Positions 55,549-64,000 of a stretch of DNA of 64,000 nt are shown here, in pieces. The notes below the pieces were generated by a model, which was not told the DNA's origin, ran no database searches, and was given only the letters and a program-made list of their open reading frames with translations. Source of the stretch: Urechidicola croceus (GTDB lineage: Bacteria; Bacteroidota; Bacteroidia; Flavobacteriales; Flavobacteriaceae); the NCBI GenBank assembly GCA_905181865.1, contig CAJIZG010000003.1, positions 761,001 to 825,000 of the forward strand, in the 5' to 3' direction. Made by a program: the position numbers and the translations under genes. The first letter of the stretch is position 1; each line of letters opens with the position of its first letter.

Positions 55549-57672
55549 TTAACCTTTAGCTTTTGTAATTACTAGTTCCGATATGTTAGAAGGTGTTGCA
55601 GCATAGTGAGAAAATTCCATAGTAGAAGTGGCTCTACCAGAAGATAATGTTCTCAATGTTGTAACATATCCAAACAATTCTGACAATGGCACATCAGCTT
55701 TTACAACTTTCGCTCCAGCTCGATCATCCATCGCATTTACTTGACCTCTACGACGATTCAAATCTCCTACGATATCACCCATATTTTCCTCAGGTGTTAC
55801 CACATCCATTTTCATAATCGGTTCAAGAATTACAGCACCAGCCGCTTTTGCAGCAGCCTTATAACCTAATTTCGCAGCTAATTCAAAAGAAAGTGCATCA
55901 GAATCCACAGGGTGGAAAGATCCATCCTTTAGTGTAATCTTCATTGTATCCATTTCGAATCCTGCTAAAGGTCCATTAAGCATCGCTGCTTTAAATCCTT
56001 TTTCAACAGAAGGAATGAATTCTTTAGGAATACGCCCCCCTTTAATCTTATCGACAAATTGTAATCCTGGTCCTTTGAAATCGTCATCAGCAGGTCCCAT
56101 TTCAAATGAAATATCACCAAACTTACCACGTCCACCAGATTGCTTTTTATATGTTTCTCTGTGTTCTGCAGTTCTTGTTAGTGCTTCTTTATATTCTACT
56201 TGAGGCTCCCCTTCATTAACTTCAACCTTAAACTCACGTCTCAATCTATCAACAATGATATCTAGGTGCAACTCTCCCATTCCTGAGATAATTGTTTGTC
56301 CAGATGCTTCATCAGTCTTTACTTGGAATGTAGGGTCTTCTTCAGCCAATTTAGCCAAAGCCATACCTAATTTATCAACATCAACCTTGGTTTTAGGTTC
56401 AACCGCAATACCAATTACTGGATCGGGAAAATCCATAGATTCTAAGACAATCGGAGCGTCCATTGCAGACATTGTATCTCCTGTTTTAATATCTTTAAAC
56501 CCTACAGCTGCTCCAATATCTCCAGCTTCGATATAGTCAATAGCATTTTGCTTATTAGAATGCATTTGATAAATTCTTGAAATACGCTCTTTTTTACCAG
56601 AACGATTATTCAATATATAAGAACCAGCATCTAAACGCCCTGAATATGCTCTAAAGAATGCTAAGCGTCCCACAAAAGGATCTGTAGCTATTTTAAATGC
56701 TAATGCAGCAAATGGTTCTTTAACATCTGGCTTACGAGAAACCTCTTCATCATTATTAGGGTTTATTCCTACAATCGCATCTTTATCCATTGGAGAAGGC
56801 AAATAACGACATACAGCATCTAATAGAAACTGTACACCTTTATTCTTAAATGCAGACCCACAAATCATTGGAATGATAGCCATATCCATTACAGCAGCTC
56901 TAAGCGCGGTATGTACTTCGTCTTCTGTAATAGAATCTTCATCTTCCATGAACTTCTCTAATAAGTTCTCATCGTAACTCGCTACTTCTTCAATAAGTAA
57001 TGCTCTATATTTTTTAGCTTCAGCTTTAAGTTCTTCTGGTATTTCAATAACATCAAAAGTTGCCCCTTGAGTGTCATCATGCCAAATGATAGCTCTGTTT
57101 TTTACTAAATCAACGATTCCTTTAAAATTTTCTTCATCACCAATATTTAAAACAATAGGCACTGCATTAGAACCTAACATTTCTTTAACTTGGCGACAAA
57201 CCATCATAAAATCAGATCCTTGACGGTCCATTTTATTAACAAAACCAATACGAGGCACTTTGTAATTATCAGCAAGTCTCCAGTTAGTTTCAGATTGTGG
57301 CTCAACTCCATCAACTGCACTAAACAAGAACACTAAACCGTCCAGTACACGTAAAGAACGATTTACTTCTACAGTAAAATCAACGTGACCTGGTGTGTCA
57401 ATAATATTAAAGTGGTAGTCTTGTGCGTCTTCAGTAGGCTCTGCGTTTTCCTTAGGGAAAACCCAGGTACAAGTTGTAGCTGCAGAAGTAATTGTAATAC
57501 CTCTTTCTTGCTCTTGCTCCATCCAGTCCATTGTAGCCGCTCCATCATGTACTTCTCCAATTTTGTGAGAAACTCCTGTGTAATATAATACACGTTCAGT
57601 TGTAGTAGTTTTCCCTGCATCAATATGTGCAGCGATCCCTATATTTCTAGTAAATCTTAAATCTCTTGCCAT
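55549..57672 (-). CDS. fusA: Elongation factor G
   Basis: EF-G drives translocation using GTP. The 707-residue protein has the G1 loop [19 protein letters not shown] (residues 15-33), switch regions [12 protein letters not shown] and [19 protein letters not shown], and [10 protein letters not shown]. The C-terminal domains IV and V have [20 protein letters not shown] and [20 protein letters not shown]. It is complete and follows rpsG by 6 bases. Confidence 0.99.
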   Translation of the reverse strand: MARDLRFTRNIGIAAHIDAGKTTTTERVLYYTGVSHKIGEVHDGAATMDWMEQEQERGITITSAATTCTWVFPKENAEPTEDAQDYHFNIIDTPGHVDFTVEVNRSLRVLDGLVFLFSAVDGVEPQSETNWRLADNYKVPRIGFVNKMDRQGSDFMMVCRQVKEMLGSNAVPIVLNIGDEENFKGIVDLVKNRAIIWHDDTQGATFDVIEIPEELKAEAKKYRALLIEEVASYDENLLEKFMEDEDSITEDEVHTALRAAVMDMAIIPMICGSAFKNKGVQFLLDAVCRYLPSPMDKDAIVGINPNNDEEVSRKPDVKEPFAALAFKIATDPFVGRLAFFRAYSGRLDAGSYILNNRSGKKERISRIYQMHSNKQNAIDYIEAGDIGAAVGFKDIKTGDTMSAMDAPIVLESMDFPDPVIGIAVEPKTKVDVDKLGMALAKLAEEDPTFQVKTDEASGQTIISGMGELHLDIIVDRLRREFKVEVNEGEPQVEYKEALTRTAEHRETYKKQSGGRGKFGDISFEMGPADDDFKGPGLQFVDKIKGGRIPKEFIPSVEKGFKAAMLNGPLAGFEMDTMKITLKDGSFHPVDSDALSFELAAKLGYKAAAKAAGAVILEPIMKMDVVTPEENMGDIVGDLNRRRGQVNAMDDRAGAKVVKADVPLSELFGYVTTLRTLSSGRATSTMEFSHYAATPSNISELVITKAKG

Positions 57673-57678
57673 TTCTTA

Positions 57679-58155
57679 CTAAAATCTGAAGTGTGAGAAT
57701 GCTTTATTAGCTTCTGCCATCTTGTGAACATCAACTCTTTTCTTAACAGCAGCGCCTTCTTCTTTAGCAGCAGCCAATATCTCTGCAGCTAATTTCTGAG
57801 CCATTGTTTTTTCGTTTCTTTTTCTTGTATATGAAATCAACCATTTGATGGCCATAGAAATTTTACGATCTGGTCTAATTTGCATTGGAATTTGGAATGT
57901 TGCTCCACCAACACGACGACTACGTACTTCTACCTGAGGCATTACATTAGTTAATGCATCTTTCCAAATTTCTAAAGATGATTTTTCTTCGTCTGTTTTT
58001 CTTTCTTCTACGATATCTAATGCATCATAAAATACTTTAAAAGCTGTAGATTTTTTACCATCCCACATCAAATTGTTCACGAAACGTGTAACTAATTGAT
58101 CATTAAATTTTGGGTCTGGTAAAAGAATTCTTTTTTTCGCTCTCCTTTTTCTCAT
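57679..58155 (-). CDS. rpsG: 30S ribosomal protein S7
   Basis: S7 nucleates 30S head assembly and touches E-site tRNA. The 158-residue protein has [40 protein letters not shown] and [20 protein letters not shown]. It is 23 bases after rpsL. Confidence 0.98.
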   Translation of the reverse strand: MRKRRAKKRILLPDPKFNDQLVTRFVNNLMWDGKKSTAFKVFYDALDIVEERKTDEEKSSLEIWKDALTNVMPQVEVRSRRVGGATFQIPMQIRPDRKISMAIKWLISYTRKRNEKTMAQKLAAEILAAAKEEGAAVKKRVDVHKMAEANKAFSHFRF

Positions 58156-58178
58156 GTCTTTCCTTTAAAAGTTGTTAA

Positions 58179-58550
58179 TTACTTAGGTCGTTTTGCACCA
58201 TATTTTGATCTACGTTGAGTTCTACCCTCAACACCTGCAGTATCTAATGCACCACGTACAATATGATATCTAACACCTGGTAAATCTTTAACTCTTCCTC
58301 CTCTAACTAATACTATCGAGTGCTCTTGTAAATTATGTCCTTCTCCAGGGATATATGCATTTACTTCGTTTCCGTTTGTCAAACGAACCCTTGCTACTTT
58401 TCTCATCGCTGAGTTGGGTTTCTTAGGTGTCGTTGTGTAAACACGAGTACATACTCCTCTTCGTTGTGGACATGAATCCAAAGCAGCCGATTTACTCTTC
58501 TTAGTTATACTGGTTCTTCCTTTGCGTACTAATTGTTGTATAGTTGGCAT
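58179..58550 (-). CDS. rpsL: 30S ribosomal protein S12
   Basis: S12 controls decoding accuracy. The 123-residue protein has [40 protein letters not shown] and [20 protein letters not shown]. Lysines at the two classic streptomycin sites (TPKKPNS and VKDLPG) are wild type. It is the first gene of the block and lies about 50 bases downstream of a strong promoter. Confidence 0.98.
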   Translation of the reverse strand: MPTIQQLVRKGRTSITKKSKSAALDSCPQRRGVCTRVYTTTPKKPNSAMRKVARVRLTNGNEVNAYIPGEGHNLQEHSIVLVRGGRVKDLPGVRYHIVRGALDTAGVEGRTQRRSKYGAKRPK

Positions 58551-58603
58551 ACTAATTTAATTATTGTTTAAGTTTTAATTATTAAACGTCTCTTTTTTAG
58601 AGG

Positions 58604-58635
58604 GTGCAAATATATGGTTATATTCCAATTAATCA
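58604..58635 (-). promoter_or_regulatory. Promoter of the str/ribosomal block
   Basis: On the minus strand TTTG (58635-58632), exactly 19 bases, then TATATTTGC (58612-58604). This is a near-perfect Bacteroidota promoter, 54 bases before rpsL, and is expected to drive the block down to the terminator at 41366. Confidence 0.82.
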
Positions 58636-58639
58636 AACC

Positions 58640-59127
58640 CTAACTGATTTATTTTCAATAATATCTTTCAAATACTAAAAACACTTGGCCGCTTCAAAAA
58701 TCTCCCTCAAAAAATTACAATTGATTTTAACTAATAATAAATGAATACTCAAAAAAAGAATACTTTCAAAAACAAGATATTTAAGTAGAACAGTCTCCTG
58801 CGTTACTACTCCTTTAAACTTTTCAATAAAAAAATTCGTTCTACCTAAAATCAACAAGAGCCAACTGCATTTTAACTCAAGGATTATCGTGAAAATCGAT
58901 GATTCAGATTGTTCACATGATGAATACCCTTATAAACTGGACTTCAACAACTAAAGGCCCTTAGGTTTTGTCTGCTAGCTATTTATCACACTACAAAATA
59001 CAGTCCAGAATAACTTGCAATAATTGAAGAAATCGCGAAGCCATAAATTCGATTTCGCGTTGATTTACTTGGCTATCTAAGGATTTTTTTAAGACTTTTA
59101 CATTATTAACCCCTAATAATTCATACG
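58640..59127. other. Gene-free region between rpsL and the SusC remnant
   Basis: About 490 bases with no recognised gene. It has two small inverted repeats: CTGGACT (58936-58942) with AGTCCAG (59002-59008), and CGCGAA (59034-59039) with TTCGCG (59054-59059). The second could be an operator or transcript structure of the locus to the right. Confidence 0.4.
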
Positions 59128-62100
59128 ATGAAAACTTCGTTAAAAGGTTTCACAACTCTTTTACTCGTGTTTGTGGTACAGTCTTCTTTTGCCCAAACCA
59201 AAAATATCTCAGGTACTATTACCGATGACTCAAGTTCACTTCCAGGACTAAGATTCTTATAAAAGGCACTAGTGCAGGTGTCGAATCTGATTTTGATGGG
59301 AATTACACGATAGAAGCTTCTGTTGGAGATATTCTTCAATTTAGTTTTGTCGGAATGGAAACTATTGTAAAAACTATTGAAAATTCTAATATTATTAATG
59401 TCGTCTTAAATAGAGAAACTGAATCCCTTAGTGAAGTAGTGGTCGTTGCATATGGCACTAGAACTAGAGAATCTATTGTTGGTGCCGTTTCCGTTATAAC
59501 AAACGAAGTTATACAGAAGCAACAAATAGTATCTATAGTAAACGCCCTTCAAGGAACGGTTCCTGGTGTTCATATCATAGCTTCATGCGGTCAACCTGGC
59601 AGTAATCCTTCCATATATAGACGAGGGGTAAGTTCCATAAATACAACTGCAGAACCACTTATTATTTTAGATGGCGCTCCTTTCAATGGTAACATTAATA
59701 GAAGTAGTAGTGACCAAATTGAAAGCATGACCGTATTAAAAGATGCTTCATCAACATCACTCTATGGACCACGCGGTGCAAATGGTGTTCTATTAATAAA
59801 CACTAAAAAAGGAAGAACCAATTCATCTACATCAATTAGTTTTAATTCTAGTTTGGGTTTTACCAATCAAGCAGTTAAAAATCATCATTAGTAGATACTG
59901 ACACTTTTATAGAATTTACTTGGGAAGCCATGCGAAATTCAGCGCAATACGACAGTGGGTTATCCTAATAGCGCTACTCAATCAGCTACAGATAACCTCG
60001 TTCAAAGACTTGGGTACAATCCATATGGAAACACGCTACCTGTTGCCGTAGACGGTAAACTCGTTTCTACAGATAAAAGTTGGGAAACTGATTGGACCGA
60101 GGAGTTGTTTAACGACGCTGCAATGCGGACAGAACATACTTTAGCCGTTTCAGGAGGAAGCGAAAACACCTCTTATTATTTTTCATCCAATTATTTAGAT
60201 CAAGAAGGTTCAATTAAAACATCCGATTTTGAACGCGTAACGACAAGAATGAATATTGATTCAAAAGTAACAGATTGGATAAATGTTGGATTAAACTCTT
60301 CCTATTCTACTTCTTCGCAAACAACTCCCAATCAAAGTGGATCAGAATTCACCAACATAATTCAATGGATAAATAGCATTGCTTTTTTATATCCAGTTTA
60401 TAGACATGATGCGCAAGGTACTTTAATAGTTGATGCTGGAGGAAATAAAATTTATGACTACGGAAATAATGCAGATGGACAATCGGTAAATGCCCGCAGA
60501 ACTTTTGAAGGTGAAAATATTGTTGGATCACTATATCTATATGATGCCTTAACCAAACAAGACAATGTTACTTTAAATAGTTACGCTCAAATAAAAATAA
60601 CGAAAGATTTAAGTTTCAAAACACAATTGTCTTATGAAAAATACACCTTTGACGCTTATAACTACTTAAACAATGAATACGGAAAAGCGGCTAGTATAGC
60701 TGGTAGCGTTGAGCAAAATATAAATTTTATAACTACAAAGAATATAATAAATTCATTCAATTATAATAAATCTTTCGATAAGCATACCATTAGTGCAAAT
60801 GCAATTCATGAAGCATATAAAAAAAATAATGATGATATGGTTGCTGCGGGAATTGGATTTTTACCAAATGTAAAAGTACTCGACGGAAGTACTTCGCCTG
60901 AAAGTGTATCTGGATCTTTTACAGATGAAACATTGGAATCTTATTTGGCCAGAGTAGCTTATGACTACAATCGCACCTATTTTGTAGAAGGTTCCTTCCG
61001 TACAGATGGTTCAAGTAGATTTAATGACGAAGTACGATGGGGTAATTTTTATTCGGTAGGTGGATCTTGGATTATATCGCGCGAAAATTTTCTAGAAAAC
61101 AGTCAATTTTTCGATTACCTAAAATTAAGATTTTCTTATGGTGAACTTGGGAATAATAGAGGAATTGGATATTTTCCGTAACTGTCACTATACGAAACTG
61201 GATGGAATGAGTTGGATAATACAGGAGTCATTTTAGGCGATGTTGCTGATCCTATTTTAACTTGGAAAAAAACGAAATCTACAAATATTGGTTTAGATTT
61301 TAAAGTTTATAAAAGCATTTTTAGCGGTTCTGTAGATTATTATAGCAAAGAATCTTTAGATCTCATTTATGACAAACCACTGGCACCATCTATAGGAAAC
61401 GAAACTATTAAGACGAATATTGGTGTACTAAAAAATTATGGTGTTGAGGTTGCATTAAATGCCAACATTCGTAGTACCGATAAAATACGCTGGACAAGTA
61501 GTTTCAATTTCTCAATGGACAATAATAAAGTTACAGAATTAACACAAGAGTCTATTATAAAAGGAACGAAGAGATGGGAAGTTGGAAAATCATTGTATGA
61601 GTTCTATATCTGGCAATGGGCTGGTGTTAATCCGTCCAATGGCTTCGGAATGTGGTTTAAAGATGTCTTAGATAGTAATGGAGAGCCAACGGGAGAACAA
61701 GAGACTACTTATATTTTCTGAAGCTTCAAGAAATTATATAGGAAAATCTTCCATGCCCGACTTTATAGGAGGTTTCAATAACTCTTTATCATTTGGAAAT
61801 TTTGATTTCAATATTCTTTTCAATTTTAGTATGGGTGCGTATATTTATGATTATTCATATGCTGGATTGATGGTAGGATTTCAAACAGCGGGAAACCCTG
61901 ACTCTGTTGACAGTATTGATCGCTGGCAACAACCTGGTGACATCACTGACACCCCTCTGTTTCTAGCATCTCAAAATGACTTTTCAACAGTTTGAGATAG
62001 GTTCTTGTTTAAAAACGATTGTGTAAGATTAAAAGCGTTAACCTTTGATTATTCAATACCGTCACAAATGATATCAAAATATGGCATATCTAAATTAAGC

Positions 62101-62238
62101 TTTTACTTCCAAGGCGATAATTTAGTGACTTTCCAAAGTCATGATGGAATCGATCCTGAGCAAAGTATTTATGGAACTACAAACAGTAGATCCTACAATC
62201 AAAGAATTACTTCTCTCGGAATTAACTTAGAATTTTAA
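59128..62238 (+). pseudogene. SusC/RagA-type TonB-dependent receptor, with frameshifts and stops
   Basis: Read across frames this is a full SusC: signal MKTSLKGFTTLLLVFVVQSS, a carboxypeptidase-like domain (LIKGTSAGVESDFDGNYTI), TonB-linked VVVAYGTRTRESIVGAVSV, plug residues YGPRGANGVLLINTKKG, then the barrel ending ITSLGINLEF. Breaks occur at about 59250 (shift), 59890 (TAG, shift), 59950 (shift), 61180 (TAA), 61715 (shift) and 61993 (TGA). The large open pieces suggest recent decay. Intact SusC imports oligosaccharides captured by SusD. Sequencing error is less likely because the ribosomal genes nearby are clean. Confidence 0.85.
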
Positions 62239-62248
62239 AAAAACAATC

Positions 62249-63665
62249 ATGAAAAGTTATACAAATAAAATCAACTTATTATTGATCTCAACTTTCCTAA
62301 CTATAGGATGTAGTGACGATTTTTAAACGACCTCATACCAACAGATTCTGTTACTAAAGAGGTTGTTTTTGAATCAAGAGAAGGAGTAGAAGCAAGCTTA
62401 TCAGGTATTCATAGTAAATTTAGAGATTATTTCAGTTATGACGACACTGCTGGCACTTCTTCCATGTATTATGCTAGAACCATTAAAGGAAATGATTTTA
62501 TAGCAGAAGCATGGTTTACCCAAGATTATGCAAATGATAATAGAGAATCAAATAGACGCCGTACACATTTTACTTGGGAGTTTCCTTACTACATGATTAA
62601 TCAAACTAATTCTCTTATCAACGGGGTTGACGCTAGTAATTTGTCGGTTATAGATAAGGCTGAACTTGCAGCACAGGGAAAAGTGATTCGTGCATACTTT
62701 TATTTCCAATTGGCTATGGAATTTCAGCACACATATACCTACGACTCTTCTTTCCCCGCGCCTCCAATTTACACAACGCTATCCTTAGAAGTAAACCGAT
62801 GAATACTTTAGAAGAAATGTATCAATTAATTACTACTGATTTAACATATGCCGTTGCTAATCTTGATACCTCAAGACTCGGAAAATCATATATTAATCAA
62901 TAAGTTGCAAACGGTATTTTGGCTCGTGTTTACCAAGTAATGGGTAATTGGGAAGGAGCAGAAAATGCTACTAACCAATCTTATGGAAGTGATGCTGCTA
63001 CTGTTCTAGATGCCCTTAATTATGGTAATGGTTTCGATGATCTATCAAGTATTAAATGGTTATGGGGAATGCCACAGACTTCAGATCAAAACATCGATTA
63101 TACTACAACACCGCATTCGTTCACAGATCATTATAGTGATGGCTGCGCTGACGCATATGTCAATGAAGATTTCGCAGCACTATTTTCTGAAACAGACATC
63201 AGAAATTTATTTGACAACACCGATGGCGGAGATCCAGAAGATTACTGGTATTTGACTACTACTAAATTTACTTTTACTTTTGAATCTGATATGCCTCTAA
63301 TGAGAACCGCTGAAATGATTTTAATCGAAGTCGAAGCAAAATATTGGAGAAGCAATGAAATAGATTGTCATACATTACTTTACGAATTACAATTAAATAG
63401 AGACCCCGAAGTAATTAAATCTACGAATACAGGAACTGATTTATTAGAAGAAATTTTAGTAGAAAGAAGAAAAGAATTATACGCCGAAATTGGTGTAGAA
63501 TGGTTTGATGCTAAACGATTGAGAAGATCCTTACCTAGAACTGGTAATCAAAGACTCATAGATTTAGATTTAATCGCAGATGATAAAAAGTTCTTCTTAA
63601 AAATACCACAAAAAGAATTAGACGCAAATGACAATATCAATAAAAGTGTAAATGCTAACAGATAA
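62249..63665 (+). pseudogene. SusD/RagB-type glycan-binding lipoprotein, frameshifted
   Basis: The gene begins MKSYTNKINLLLISTFLTIG and CSDD, a lipoprotein signal. A one-base loss in a T run near 62321 breaks the frame. The next frame continues NDLIPTDSVTKEVVFESREG, a SusD start, and runs to about 62800. After a second shift and a TAA near 62901, GILARVYQVMGNWEGAENAT (the SusD TPR part) leads to ERRKELYAEIGVEWFDAKRL, the C-terminal SusD signature. It follows SusC by 10 bases. The pair was a polysaccharide-utilisation unit; the glycan is unknown. Confidence 0.85.
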
Positions 63666-63729
63666 TGCATTAGTACACCCCTAACCATTAGTTAAACTTT
63701 TTAAAAGTTACGTTAAAAATAATTTAATT

Positions 63730-64000
63730 ATGAAAAAAATTACATATCTCATAATATTTATCTTCTCATCTTTTATATTAAATAGTTGCGAAGAAGAAGC
63801 ACGAGAACCGATTCATTTTATATCTTTTGAAGCTGCTGATTTTAATTTTGGCGTTGAGCTAGAAGGCGGTACTTCTCTCGAATTAAAAGTGTTTTCAGCG
63901 AACCTATCAAGTTCTGATAGAACTTTTGAAATTTCTATTGCAACCAGTTCAACTCTGCACGCTGCATCATACTCTGTTGCAACTGTGGTAACAATTCCAG
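63730..64000 (+). CDS. Lipoprotein downstream of SusD (3' partial)
   Basis: Open from ATG 63730 to the window end (90 codons). MKKITYLIIFIFSSFILNSC is a lipoprotein signal with its lipobox Cys at residue 20. The next part, with EPIHFISFEAADFNFGVELE, is a beta-rich domain of the kind found in surface glycan-binding lipoproteins encoded after SusCD. No stop is seen in this part, so it may be intact, unlike SusC and SusD. Confidence 0.65.
   Translation, partial: MKKITYLIIFIFSSFILNSCEEEAREPIHFISFEAADFNFGVELEGGTSLELKVFSANLSSSDRTFEISIATSSTLHAASYSVATVVTIP

Noticed and set aside
59128-63665. Frameshifts as sequencing or assembly error
   Set aside because: Error cannot be excluded for single homopolymer sites. 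But 40 core genes in the same window show no break, and the accessory genes also have nonsense codons and truncations, so error is not the main cause.

Overview
The window is AT-rich DNA from a member of the Bacteroidota, most likely a marine Flavobacteriaceae. The signs are Bacteroidota-type promoters (TTTG or TTTT, 19 bases, TAnnTTTGC), a def-DUF5606-mazG block, SusC/SusD-type genes, many lipoproteins, and a ribosomal operon in which secY is followed directly by infA and a zinc-free rpmJ. No tRNA, rRNA, CRISPR array or replication origin was recognised.

Layout. 1-10641 is housekeeping: an ABC transporter end, tRNA nucleotidyltransferase, TsaC, a CDP-glycerol transferase-like protein, dapD, ruvX, a DUF1919 protein, def, a DUF5606 protein, mazG, a Dabb lipoprotein and lon. 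10642-37300 is an accessory region where intact genes alternate with wreckage. Intact genes include a four-gene cluster (Asp-box propeller lipoprotein, two neutral-ceramidase-like proteins and a divergent DapA-type lyase, 12242-17351), folE, an alpha/beta hydrolase, a small outer-membrane barrel, and an operon with a TonB-dependent receptor and a lipoprotein (24200-27544). A sugar-acid locus follows (AraC regulator, SSS symporter, canonical DapA/NanA lyase), then an SprT-like protein and manC. 37302-58550 is one long minus-strand housekeeping block: str-S10-spc-alpha ribosomal genes, then carA, eno and gltA. 59128 to the end is a polysaccharide-utilisation locus with broken SusC and SusD genes and a lipoprotein cut by the window edge.

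The main message is contrast. The core genes are complete, while at least a dozen accessory genes are pseudogenes: an ECF sigma factor, a HupE/UreJ protein, an SSS symporter, a two-component-type propeller protein, a CDP-alcohol phosphatidyltransferase, an FGGY kinase, class I fructose-bisphosphatase, an AGE-family epimerase, a Gfo/Idh oxidoreductase, a DUF389 membrane protein, SusC and SusD. Where the ancestral residue can be guessed, most nonsense codons are one C-to-T or G-to-A step from Gln or Trp codons. An IS3-family transposase tail is fused between the Gfo/Idh and epimerase remnants, and a lone 3' end of a group II intron lies close by. This suggests a lineage shedding sugar-uptake functions.

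The most interesting candidates for undescribed biology are the ceramidase-like/propeller/lyase cluster, whose lyase lacks the usual active-site motifs, and a run of hairpins ending in a terminator-like stem between rpsJ and rplC, inside the S10 operon.
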